Shown here piece after piece: positions 50,262 to 60,896 of a DNA stretch of 64,000 nucleotides (the first letter of the stretch is position 1; each line of letters starts with the position of its first letter). The DNA is taken from NCBI GenBank assembly GCA_963714055.1, contig OY970227.1, positions 1,798,001-1,862,000 on the forward strand. The letters run 5' to 3'. Made by a program: the position numbers and the translations under genes. The stretch comes from JACDBE01 sp963714055. GTDB lineage: Bacteria > Actinomycetota > Acidimicrobiia > Spongiisociales > UBA5794. Under the pieces are notes generated by a model, which was not told where the DNA came from, ran no database searches, and saw only the letters and a program-made list of their open reading frames with translations.

Positions 50262-52187
50262 GTGGCTGAGACGAAATCTTCCTCTCGCGCGTCCTACGAC
50301 GCCTCCGACATCACGGTTCTGGAGGGCTTGGAGGCGGTGCGGAAGCGCCCGGCGATGTACATCGGCTCGACCGGCCCGCGTGGCCTCCACCATCTCGTGT
50401 GGGAGGTCGTCGACAACTCGGTGGACGAGGCGATGGCCGGTTATTGCACCCGCATCGACATAACCCTGCTGGCCGACGGCGGGGTCCGGGTGCGCGACAA
50501 CGGCCGGGGCATCCCGGTCGATCGAGTGGCCAAGACCAAGCTGTCGGCGCTCACCACCGTCCTGACCACGCTCCACGCCGGCGGCAAGTTCGACAGCGGC
50601 GCCTACACGGTGTCCGGGGGCCTCCACGGCGTCGGTGTCTCTGTTGTCAACGCACTCTCCAGCCGGCTCGAGGTCGAGGTGGTGCGCGAGGGGTACCACT
50701 GGCGCCAGGACTTCTCGTACGGGCGGCCTCTCGGCCCCGTCGCCCAGGGCAAGCCGGCCAAGCGCACCGGCACCCAGGTGACCTTCTGGGCCGACTCCGA
50801 GATCTTCTCCGAGACCACCGAGTACGACGCCGACACCGTCACCACCCGGCTCCGCGAGATGGCGTTCCTGTCGAAGGGCCTGCAGATCCGCTTCAGGGAC
50901 GAGCGCGGCTCCGAGCCCGAGGAGACGATCTTCGAGTACCGGGGCGGCCTGTTGGACTTCGTCAAGCACCTCAACGCCTCCCGGGAGCCCATCCACTCCC
51001 ACATCGCCCACTTCGAGGACAGCAACGGCGAAGCCGAGATCGAAGTGGCCATGCAGTGGACCGCCGGCTACAACGAGACGGTCCTGAGCTTCGCCAACAA
51101 CATCAGCACCCACGAGGGCGGCACCCACGAAGAGGGGTTCCGCAAGGCGCTCACCCGATCGATCAACGACTTCGCCCGCGGTCGGAGCCTGCTCAAGGAG
51201 AAGGACGAGAACCTCCAGGGAGAGGACGTCCGGGAGGGCCTCACCGCGGTCATCTCCGCCCGGGTTCGCCATCCCCAGTTCGAGGGCCAGACCAAGACCA
51301 AGCTGGGCAACACCGAGATCCGCTCCTTCGTCGAGAAGGCGCTGAATTCCGCCCTGCCCGAGTGGCTCGACCGCAACCCGGGGGAGGCCCGCAAGATCGT
51401 CGACAAGGCGACCACCGCCGCCAAGGCCAGGGTGGCGGCCCGCCAGGCCCGTGACCTCACCCGGCGCAAGAGCCTGCTCGACGGTGCCGGCCTCCCCGGC
51501 AAGCTGGCCGACTGCTCGTCGCGCGATCCCGCCCTCTCCGAGCTGTTCATCGTCGAAGGTGACTCCGCCGGGGGCTCGGCCAAGCAGGCGCGCAACAGCG
51601 AGTTCCAGGCGATCCTGCCGATCCGCGGGAAGATCATCAACGTCGAGAAGAACCGGATCGACCGGGTGCTGTCGAACACCGAGATCCAGGCGCTCATCAC
51701 CGGCATCGGGACCGGTATCGGGGACGAGTTCGACCTGACCAAGGCCCGCTACCACAAGGTGGTCATCCTCACCGACGCCGACGTCGACGGCGCCCACATC
51801 AGGACCCTGCTGCTCACGTTCTTCTACCGGCACATGCGGGAGTTGATCGACGCCGGCTACGTCTATATCGCCCAGCCGCCGTTGTACTCGGTGAAGGTCG
51901 GGACCAAGACGCAGTGGGCATTCAACGACGACCACCTGGAGCGGATCAAGAGGGAGCTGGAGAGCAAGAAGGCCAACATCCAGAGGTTCAAGGGCCTCGG
52001 CGAGATGAACGCCGATCAGCTGTGGGACACCACGATGGACCCCGCCGACCGTCGCCTGCTCCAGGTCCAGCTCGACGAGCACCTACGCGCCGAAGAGGTT
52101 TTCGTCACCCTCATGGGCACGGACGTCGAGGCGCGCCGCCAGTTCATCATGCACAACGCCAAGGACGTCCGCTTCCTCGACATCTGA
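50262..52187 (+). CDS. gyrB: DNA gyrase subunit B
   Basis: ATPase subunit of gyrase. The 641-residue protein has the GHKL ATPase domain (MYIGSTGPRGLHHLVWEVVD in part, ADGGVRVRDNGRGIPVD), GGKFDSGAYTVSGGLHGVG, and the TOPRIM domain (LFIVEGDSAGGSAKQ, LTDADVDGAHIRTLLLTFFY). C-terminal RRQFIMHNAKDVRFLDI. Start taken at GTG 50262, 3-4 nt after AGGAGA; an ATG 12 nt earlier lacks a ribosome site. Cotranscribed with gyrA. Confidence 0.97.
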   Translation: MAETKSSSRASYDASDITVLEGLEAVRKRPAMYIGSTGPRGLHHLVWEVVDNSVDEAMAGYCTRIDITLLADGGVRVRDNGRGIPVDRVAKTKLSALTTVLTTLHAGGKFDSGAYTVSGGLHGVGVSVVNALSSRLEVEVVREGYHWRQDFSYGRPLGPVAQGKPAKRTGTQVTFWADSEIFSETTEYDADTVTTRLREMAFLSKGLQIRFRDERGSEPEETIFEYRGGLLDFVKHLNASREPIHSHIAHFEDSNGEAEIEVAMQWTAGYNETVLSFANNISTHEGGTHEEGFRKALTRSINDFARGRSLLKEKDENLQGEDVREGLTAVISARVRHPQFEGQTKTKLGNTEIRSFVEKALNSALPEWLDRNPGEARKIVDKATTAAKARVAARQARDLTRRKSLLDGAGLPGKLADCSSRDPALSELFIVEGDSAGGSAKQARNSEFQAILPIRGKIINVEKNRIDRVLSNTEIQALITGIGTGIGDEFDLTKARYHKVVILTDADVDGAHIRTLLLTFFYRHMRELIDAGYVYIAQPPLYSVKVGTKTQWAFNDDHLERIKRELESKKANIQRFKGLGEMNADQLWDTTMDPADRRLLQVQLDEHLRAEEVFVTLMGTDVEARRQFIMHNAKDVRFLDI

Positions 52188-52231
52188 CCGACCACAGACC
52201 TGCACCATCCGACGAGACCTAGAGAACGCAA

Positions 52232-54651
<2,420 letters not shown>

Positions 54652-54655
<4 letters not shown>

Positions 54656-55305
54656 CCGGCCAGCAGGGGAACCCCCAACCCGAGAGCAACGTTGTGTCCG
54701 AATGGTGGACGTCGGTGCTTGACCGATTCCGCAAGCCCAAGGAGCCGCTGTCGGTGACGACGCCGGCGGCGTCCGTCCCCACCCGCGCCCTGCCCAAGGT
54801 CGAGGTGCGTCGGGTCCGGCGTGTGCTGCGCCGGATCGACCCGTGGACCGTCCTCAAGGCGGGGCTGATCTTCAACGTGATCGGCGGGCTGGTGTTCGTG
54901 CTCGGGATGTGGGTGACCTGGTCGATCGCCCTGCAGCGCGGCATCCCCGACGGCATCGCCAGCATCTTCGAGGCGTTGACCCTCACCTACACGCCCGATG
55001 GCGAGCTCTACTTCCGGGCCCTGATACTGCTCACCATCGTCGGCGTCGTCGTCGCCACCGCCGCCATGACCCTCGGTGCCGTCGTCTACAACCTCATCTC
55101 CGACCTCGTCGGCGGTGTCGAGTTCACCGTGCTCGAGGAGACGTTCCAGCCGCAGAGCCAGATGATGCTGCGTCCCGGCGTCCCGGTGCGCCGGCCGGTT
55201 CCGCCGGTCGCCGCCGCCCCGACCCAGCCTGCCCCCGCTCCCGTGCAACCGACAGAGCCGGCGACCGCCGGCTCCGCCTCGACCGCAGGCACCAGGGCCC
55301 CCTGA
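54652..55305 (+). CDS. DUF3566 membrane protein
   Basis: A 217-residue protein of the DUF3566 family (Rv0007 type) that follows gyrA across actinobacteria. A polar N-terminus is followed by a conserved VRRVRRVLRRIDPWTVLKAG segment and two transmembrane helices (about residues 75-97 and 120-143), ending in VVYNLISDLVGGVEF. The C-terminal Pro/Ala tail is disordered. Overlaps gyrA by 4 bp. Role unknown; genomic position suggests a link to division or supercoiling, not shown. Confidence 0.9.
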
Positions 55306-55321
55306 TCGCGCCGGGCACCCG

Positions 55322-55762
55322 ATGTCGGTCGATTCCCAACGGCCGCTCTGGGAGTGTCCCGACTGCAACAAGCTGTTCGTCACCGCCAACTCGTGGCACT
55401 CCTGCCACCGGGGTAGCGTCGACGAGTTCTTCGCCGGCAAGCCGGAGGCGTTGCGCTCGACCTTCGAGCGTTACCTGGAGGTCGCCGAGTCATTCGGGCC
55501 GGTAGTGGTCGACGTGGCGCGGACCCGGATCTCGATTCAGGCACGGGTGCGGTTCGCCGGGGTGGCCCGGGCGCGGAAGGACTCGCTGATCCTCGGGTTC
55601 TGGCTCAAGCACCGGATCGAATCGCCCCGCTTCACCAAGGTGGAGTTGATCCCGCCCCGGAACTGGGTGTACCAGTTCGCCGCGGCGACACCGGAGGACG
55701 TCGACGACGAGGTCGCCGGCTGGCTCGCCGCCGCCTACGAGGTCGGTGTGCAGCGGGTGTGA
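55322..55762 (+). CDS. DUF5655 domain protein with CxxC zinc-finger-like start
   Basis: A 146-residue protein. The N-terminus has C12/C15 (WECPDCNKLF) and H26/C28 (WHSCH), a possible zinc-binding turn. The rest (about 40-145, FGPVVVDVARTRISIQARVRFAGVARA-like, PRNWVYQFA) fits DUF5655, a small fold seen in hypothetical and predicted transport-related proteins. Function unknown. It starts 17 bp after DUF3566. Confidence 0.78.
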   Translation: MSVDSQRPLWECPDCNKLFVTANSWHSCHRGSVDEFFAGKPEALRSTFERYLEVAESFGPVVVDVARTRISIQARVRFAGVARARKDSLILGFWLKHRIESPRFTKVELIPPRNWVYQFAAATPEDVDDEVAGWLAAAYEVGVQRV

Positions 55763-55766
55763 CGGT

Positions 55767-57839
55767 TCACCCAGGCCCCGAGCCGCCCAGGTCGGGGAGG
55801 ACAACCCGGTGCGTCAGCACCGCCTCTGAGACGGCGTTCCCGCCACCGAGGGCTACCGGGACCTCGAAGCGGACCATCTCGATGAGGCACAGTTCGGGGG
55901 TCTCCTTCTCGCAGTAGACGAGGGTCAGGTCCGCGGCGAGGTCCCCCGGGGCGGTGAACCGAATCGGGATCCGCACCGGGAGGCGCTTCCCGGTGAGGTC
56001 GAAGGCGGTGCCGCCACCACCGCCACGGATCGTCGCCGGTCCGTCCGGCGCCAGCACCAGTGATGACGGGGCGTCCCCGTTCACCGCGTAGCCGGCGGGC
56101 AACCGCACGTCGAGCAGCAACGTGCCGTTGCCCGGGGCGACGTTCACCGAGCCCACCGGTATCACGGTGCCGCGGTAGCCGTCGGATCCCGGCGGGGGCT
56201 CGAAGGCTTCGATCCCTTCGAGCAGCAGCGTCGAGGTCGAGCCGGTGGCCAGGTCGATCACCCGGATGGCGTGGTTGTTGGTGTCGGCGACGAAGGCGGT
56301 GTCGCCGTCGACCGAGATGCCGCCGGGCTCGTTGAATCGCGGCTCGTCGCCGTCACGCCATCCCGCCTCATCCCCGAGATAGGTGGTGGCCAGCCCGGTC
56401 ACCGGGGTCACCCGGCGGATCAGCGAGTTGTAGGTGTCGGCAACCAGCAGGGTGTCGTCGTCCACGGCGGCGATGCCCAACGGGTGCTGGAAGCGGGCTT
56501 CGTCGCCGACACCGTCGATGGCGCCGAAGTCGAAGAGCGAGGAGCTCGCCCCGGCTACCAGCGCCGTGGCGCCGTCCCCGCCGATGTCGGCGGAGCGGAT
56601 GGAGCTCGACTCGGCGTCAGCGAAATAGAGGGTGTCCCCGATCCGAGCCAGCCCGCTGGGCTGGGCGAGCTCCGCCTCCGCCAGCGGGCCGTTGCGGACA
56701 CCTTCCACGGAGCTCCCGACGAGGGGCGCGGCGGCGGACGACGCCAGGTCGAACGACCAGATCTGATGGGTGCCGGCCATCGCCACGTACAGCGTGTCGC
56801 CGTCGAGAAGCAGGTCCCACGGTGAGGCGATGGCGACGTCGGGGCCGGTCCCCGGCTCCGGCGGGTAGCCTCGCTCGCCGGTGCCGAGCAGGCTGGTCAC
56901 CTGCCCGGTGGCGGTGTCGACGGCGCGGATGACGTGGTTGTTGGTGTCGGCGACGTACAGGGTCACGCCGTCGCCGCTCAAGGCCATCCCCTGCGGGGCG
57001 TCGAAGGTGGCCGTCGTGGCCGGCCCATCGTCGAGCCCGGGTCGTCCCGAGCCGTAGACGGCGGTCACCCGCCCCGAGTCGCGGTCGGCGACCACGATCC
57101 GGTTGCGCCCGGTGTCGGCGATGAACAGGCGGTCGCCGCCGGGCTCGGCCAGCACCTTGCCGGGGAAGGTGAGCGCCCGGTCCGGCTGTGCCGCCGCCTC
57201 GAGGGCGATCTCGACCGGCGCCCGGTTCAGCTCTCCCCGGGCGTCGAACTCGGCGACCAGCGAGGCGATCACCGGTTGGGCGACGTCGTAGACGCCCTCC
57301 CCGGAATGCCCGCCGACGACGTTGCCGGCCGGATCGACGAGCACGGTGGTCGGCCAGGCACTGGTCCCCCAGGCGTCCCACACCCGGAACCCGGCGTCGT
57401 TGACCACCGGGTGCTCGATCCCGTACCGGAGGACCACCTGGCGGATGTTCTCGGTGTCGCCCTCGTTGGCGAACTTGGCGGAGTGGACCCCGATCACCAC
57501 CAGCTCCTCGGCGAACTCGGCCTCGAGCCGCTCCAACTCCGGGAGGATGTGGATGCAGTTGATGCACCCGTAGGTCCAGAAGTCGAGCAGGACGACCTTG
57601 CCCTGCAATGCCGCCAGCGTGAGCGGGGCGTCGACGTTGAGCCAGTCGAGCCCGGCCGGGAACTCGGGTGCCGGCCGGTCCCCGGCGAAGGACTGCGCCG
57701 TGGTGGTGGGTGGCGCGCCGCCCTCATCGACCCCGGTGCCGGCATCCGCCGTCGACGGTGTGGCGCCGCCGCTCGTGGAGCCGGTGCACCCGGAGACCAG
57801 CGACACCGTCGCGATCAGGATGATGACGAGCCGCCGCAC
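55767..57839 (-). CDS. NHLRC2-like lipoprotein: thioredoxin fold plus NHL propeller
   Basis: A 690-residue exported protein. A signal peptide with lipobox LVSGC (Cys 18) precedes a linker, a thioredoxin-like domain (about 65-200) with the redox pair GCINC (Cys 92 and 95), and six or so NHL repeats (about 215-560; DTGRNRIVVADRDSGRV, YVADTNNHVIRAVD). A C-terminal beta-rich domain closes it. This is the domain order of NHLRC2 proteins. Probably an envelope disulfide or quality-control factor; substrate unknown. Start at GTG 57839 is best guess. Confidence 0.82.
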   Translation of the reverse strand: MRRLVIILIATVSLVSGCTGSTSGGATPSTADAGTGVDEGGAPPTTTAQSFAGDRPAPEFPAGLDWLNVDAPLTLAALQGKVVLLDFWTYGCINCIHILPELERLEAEFAEELVVIGVHSAKFANEGDTENIRQVVLRYGIEHPVVNDAGFRVWDAWGTSAWPTTVLVDPAGNVVGGHSGEGVYDVAQPVIASLVAEFDARGELNRAPVEIALEAAAQPDRALTFPGKVLAEPGGDRLFIADTGRNRIVVADRDSGRVTAVYGSGRPGLDDGPATTATFDAPQGMALSGDGVTLYVADTNNHVIRAVDTATGQVTSLLGTGERGYPPEPGTGPDVAIASPWDLLLDGDTLYVAMAGTHQIWSFDLASSAAAPLVGSSVEGVRNGPLAEAELAQPSGLARIGDTLYFADAESSSIRSADIGGDGATALVAGASSSLFDFGAIDGVGDEARFQHPLGIAAVDDDTLLVADTYNSLIRRVTPVTGLATTYLGDEAGWRDGDEPRFNEPGGISVDGDTAFVADTNNHAIRVIDLATGSTSTLLLEGIEAFEPPPGSDGYRGTVIPVGSVNVAPGNGTLLLDVRLPAGYAVNGDAPSSLVLAPDGPATIRGGGGGTAFDLTGKRLPVRIPIRFTAPGDLAADLTLVYCEKETPELCLIEMVRFEVPVALGGGNAVSEAVLTHRVVLPDLGGSGPG

Positions 57840-57921
57840 CGGCTCATTCAACCCTTCCCCGATCCCTAGAAGGACATCGCCCCGGCGGACACCTCTGCCA
57901 GGCGGCAGACTGCGGCCCATC

Positions 57922-58722
57922 GTGGCAGACACCCTCACCGTCGACGAGCTGGTGACCCAACTGCGCCGGCTCGGCGTCTCCGACGGCGACGTGGTGATGG
58001 TCCACGCCTCGCTGCGCCGCATCGGCCCGGTCGAGGACGGCGCCACAGGGGTGATCGACGCCATCGACCTGGTCGTCGGGGACGCCGGCACGTCGATGAT
58101 GACCCTGGGCGCCCGGGACTACTGGTCGTGGGTCAACGAGCACCCCGAGGAGGCTCGGCCCGGGCTGCTCGCCGATGCCGAGCCGTTCGACGCCAGGCAC
58201 ACCCCGGCCGACCCTGACGTCGGCGCGCTGGCCGAGGCGTACCGTCTCCATCCCGGCACCCACGTCAGCGACCACCCCGAGGGGCGGTTCGCCGCCCGGG
58301 GACGGCTCGCCGAGGCTCTCATGGCGGACCAGCCGTGGGATGACTACTACGGGCCTGGCTCCCCGCTGGAGCGGCTGGTGACGGCGGGGGGCAAGGTGCT
58401 CCGCCTCGGCGCCGATGTCGACACGATCACGCTCCTCCACTACGCCGAGTACCTCGCCGAGGTTCCGGACAAGAGGCGGGTGGTCCGGTATCGCAGGGTG
58501 CGGACCGGTACCGGGAAGGCGATCCGGAGGATCGAGGCGCTCGACGACAGCGACGGGATCGCCGAATGGGCGGGCGATGACTACTTCGGGCTCATCCTGG
58601 TCGCCTATCTCGACCTGGGCGGAGCTAGCCGTGGTCTGGTCGGGGGAGCGACGTCGGAGCTGATCGACGCCGCCGACCTGGTCACCTTCGCCACCGACTG
58701 GATGGAGGCCAACCTCGCCTGA
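57922..58722 (+). CDS. AAC(3) family N-acetyltransferase
   Basis: A 266-residue protein of the aminoglycoside 3-N-acetyltransferase fold (Antibiotic_NAT). VVMVHASLRRIGPVEDGATGVIDAI (given in part, about residues 25-50), the acetyl-CoA site and catalytic His region HPEGRFAARGRLAE support it. Many family members acetylate small molecules other than aminoglycosides, so resistance should not be assumed. It starts at GTG 57922 with no clear ribosome site; divergent from the NHLRC2-like gene. Confidence 0.83.
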   Translation: MADTLTVDELVTQLRRLGVSDGDVVMVHASLRRIGPVEDGATGVIDAIDLVVGDAGTSMMTLGARDYWSWVNEHPEEARPGLLADAEPFDARHTPADPDVGALAEAYRLHPGTHVSDHPEGRFAARGRLAEALMADQPWDDYYGPGSPLERLVTAGGKVLRLGADVDTITLLHYAEYLAEVPDKRRVVRYRRVRTGTGKAIRRIEALDDSDGIAEWAGDDYFGLILVAYLDLGGASRGLVGGATSELIDAADLVTFATDWMEANLA

Positions 58723-58746
58723 CCGACGCCGGGACGAGCAGCAGCC

Positions 58747-59509
58747 TCAGTGCTCCAGGGTGTGCGCCGCCACGTCGAGACCGGCGCCCAGAGCCGCCCC
58801 GAGGTAGTCCTCGGCGCGGTCATCGGGCCGGGCGGCCCCGTAGGCGAAGCTGTCCACCGTCAGGGCGCCGGCGGCGAGCGCCAGCGCCTCGAGGTGCACG
58901 GCGAGGTCCGCCACCCCGACCACCCTCACCACCAGGCCGTCGCCGGTGGAAGCGGTCACCTTGGTCGCCGCCCCCGACCAGATGCCACCGGTCGGCGCGG
59001 TGACCGCCCGAAAGAGGCCGCGGCTCGCCACCTCATAGCCCCACAAGGCACCGATCGGGTCGGGGAAGGCGACCGGCACGCCACGACGCAGCCGCCGCCC
59101 CGGTTCGGTCCAGGCCACCATGAGCTCCAGCACCTCGTCGCTCCTGGCGGCCTCGTGCGCCGCCAGGCACGGGGCGATCCCGTGGCCCACGTTGGCGCCG
59201 GTGAGCAGCGTCCGGCCGGCGGTGGCGAAGCTCTCGCCGTACTTCTCCGCCAGATCGGGTGCGTCCGACCAGGTGACACACGAGATGCCGGCGTCGAGCG
59301 CGGTGGTGATGTCGTCCTCGAGGTCGTCGACTGCGTCGGAGACGAGCACGCCGTAGCTCTCGAGGTCGCTGACCCGTCGCAGCCGGGGCTCGGCGGTGTC
59401 GTTCGGCCGGTGGTCGAGCAGGCCGAGGACGTCGAGGCGTCGGTCACCGAGCAGGATCCGTCCGGTGCGGGAACCGGTCTCGCTGGTGTCGCGGCAGGGC
59501 GATCTGCAC
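58747..59509 (-). CDS. Unknown protein, possible NAD(P)-binding, start disturbed by a frameshift
   Basis: About 254 residues. The body (VSDLESYGVLVSDAVDDLED, TGANVGHGIAPCLAAHEAA, GVPVAFPDPIGALWGYEVAS) does not match a family I recognise, but N-terminal alternation and Gly pattern suggest a Rossmann-like domain. The GTG at 59509, one base after the stop of the neighbouring small gene, would begin VQIAL and join the main frame only if one base is missing or added at about 59490-59495. In the present sequence the main frame is open to 59547 without a clear start. Confidence 0.6.
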
Positions 59510-59510
59510 G

Positions 59511-59651
59511 TCAGCGGCGGGTGGGCAACCGGGAGGCGGGCAGCCACGTGCCGGAGGCCTCGGGCGGCTTCACCGGGCGCCGGGCGACGACCAAGGCGGC
59601 AGCGGCGGCCACGGCGACCGCGGCGGCGACCGTGCGAGCCGAGACCTTCAT
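59511..59651 (-). CDS. Small single-pass membrane protein
   Basis: A 46-residue protein (MKVSARTV... ) with one Ala/Val-rich transmembrane helix (about residues 7-24) followed by a basic stop-transfer segment ARRPVKPPE. A TACGAT box lies 6 nt before the ATG, matching the leaderless promoters here. Its stop lies one base from the next gene's GTG. A longer in-frame reading to 59771 overlaps the DUF2461 gene and is less likely. Confidence 0.6.
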   Translation of the reverse strand: MKVSARTVAAAVAVAAAAALVVARRPVKPPEASGTWLPASRLPTRR

Positions 59652-59657
59652 GCCGGC

Positions 59658-59663
59658 ATCGTA
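59658..59663 (-). promoter_or_regulatory. Leaderless -10 box of the small membrane protein gene
   Basis: Minus-strand TACGAT, 6 nt before the ATG at 59651. Confidence 0.45.
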
Positions 59664-59694
59664 CCCGAGTGCGACCGCAGTGCCGGTCCTCACC

Positions 59695-60363
59695 TCATCG
59701 TCCCATCTGGTCGGCGGGGAGCTCGCTCGGCCCCACGTGACGATCGAGCCAGGCGGCCATCGGGGCGACATCGGCGAACACGCCCCGCACCCGCCGTATC
59801 GCCTCTCGGCCGTACATCCACCGGGCGACCGGCCACGACCTCCACGCCATCAGCCCCTTGCGGCGGAGCAACTCGACGCGGGGATGGTCCTTGGGGAAGC
59901 CGCGGGGCGCCGTCTTCAGCGTCTCGTGGGCGCCGATCTCGTAACCGGAGCCGACCAGCCCTTCGGCGAGGTCGGCGATCTCGGCACCGAGGGCGGGATC
60001 GTCCACCGCGTCGCGGAACCGGTCGAGCTGGTCCCTGGCCATCACGTAGTGGCCGGCGGCGGCCATCAGGCCGTCGGCGGAGATCTGCACGTAGTGGCCA
60101 CCGCCCTCCGGGCCCCGGGTGAAGGCGCCCTGGTGGGTCTTGTAGGGAGGCCGGCCCTTGGCGAAGCGCATGTCGTTGTATGGCCGGTAGAGGTGGAACG
60201 TGCCGAACTCGACCAGCTCGTCGCAGAGGGCCTCCATCGGTTGCCGCACCAGCCGTTCGTAGTCGGGCTTGTTCGCCGTCCAGAACTCCCGGTCGTTGTC
60301 GGCCTCGAGCCGCTCGTAGAAGTCGAACGCCTCGGGCGGGAAGCCGGTGAACGCGGCGGCCAT
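59695..60363 (-). CDS. DUF2461 family protein
   Basis: A 222-residue protein of the DUF2461 family (TIGR02453-like). FTGFPPEAFDFYERLEADNDREFW at the start (in part), RFAKGRPPYKTHQGAF, GGHYVQISADGLMAAAGHYV and GFPKDHPRVELLRRKGLMAW are typical. Function is unknown across the family. The ATG at 60363 is supported by a TACCCT box 6 nt upstream. Confidence 0.88.
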   Translation of the reverse strand: MAAAFTGFPPEAFDFYERLEADNDREFWTANKPDYERLVRQPMEALCDELVEFGTFHLYRPYNDMRFAKGRPPYKTHQGAFTRGPEGGGHYVQISADGLMAAAGHYVMARDQLDRFRDAVDDPALGAEIADLAEGLVGSGYEIGAHETLKTAPRGFPKDHPRVELLRRKGLMAWRSWPVARWMYGREAIRRVRGVFADVAPMAAWLDRHVGPSELPADQMGR

Positions 60364-60369
60364 TTCGTG

Positions 60370-60397
60370 AGGGTACCTGGTGCCCGGCCGGTACCAT
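60370..60397. promoter_or_regulatory. Divergent pair of leaderless -10 boxes
   Basis: Minus-strand TACCCT (plus 60370-60375), 6 nt before the DUF2461 ATG, and plus-strand TACCAT (60392-60397), 6 nt before the GTG at 60404. The start codons are only 40 bp apart, so the two promoters share their -35 DNA and may compete. Confidence 0.55.
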
Positions 60398-60403
60398 TCG
60401 GAG

Positions 60404-60880
60404 GTGACCGGCGTCGACCACACCGACCAGAGGGTCCGGAACATGCTGGCCGGGCATCCCTTCGTGCGCGGCCTCGAACCCGACGACGTCGAGGTGTTCG
60501 CCGACCTGGGACGCCTGGTCGAGTTCGCCCCGGGCCAGATCATCTTCGCCTCGGGCGACGGCGCCGACGTCTTCTACCTGGTGAAGTCGGGGGTGGTGTC
60601 CCTCCAGGTCGATGCCGGCGGCCCGTACCCGCGCACGGTCCAGAATCTCCACGAGGGTGCCGCCCTGGGGTGGTCGTGGCTCTTCCCCCCGTACGTGTGG
60701 CAGTTCGATGCGGTGGCGCAGACCCCGGTGCGCACCATCGGCTTCGATGCCGCCGAGCTGCGCAACCGGTTCGAGGAGCAGCCCGCCACCGGCTATCGGG
60801 TGATGGCCCGGGTGGCCGAGGTGATGTCGGAGCGGCTCCACGCCACCCGCCACCAGCTCCTCGACCTGGCGCTGTCCTGA
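60404..60880 (+). CDS. Cyclic nucleotide-binding (CRP-like sensor) domain protein
   Basis: A 158-residue protein consisting of one cNMP-binding domain (about residues 12-125): PGQIIFASGDGADVFYLVKSG, then VSLQVDAGG and LHEGAALGWSWLFPPYVWQF in the phosphate-binding cassette region. The cassette lacks the consensus RTATV, so cyclic nucleotide binding is uncertain. No helix-turn-helix follows, so it is not a complete CRP/FNR regulator. Start at GTG 60404 is supported by the TACCAT box. Confidence 0.83.
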   Translation: MTGVDHTDQRVRNMLAGHPFVRGLEPDDVEVFADLGRLVEFAPGQIIFASGDGADVFYLVKSGVVSLQVDAGGPYPRTVQNLHEGAALGWSWLFPPYVWQFDAVAQTPVRTIGFDAAELRNRFEEQPATGYRVMARVAEVMSERLHATRHQLLDLALS

Positions 60881-60896
60881 CCCAGGCGGGCCCGGC

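Noticed and set aside
57922..58722. Aminoglycoside resistance gene
   Set aside because: Family membership alone does not show resistance, and the gene lies in ordinary chromosomal context with no mobility signs.
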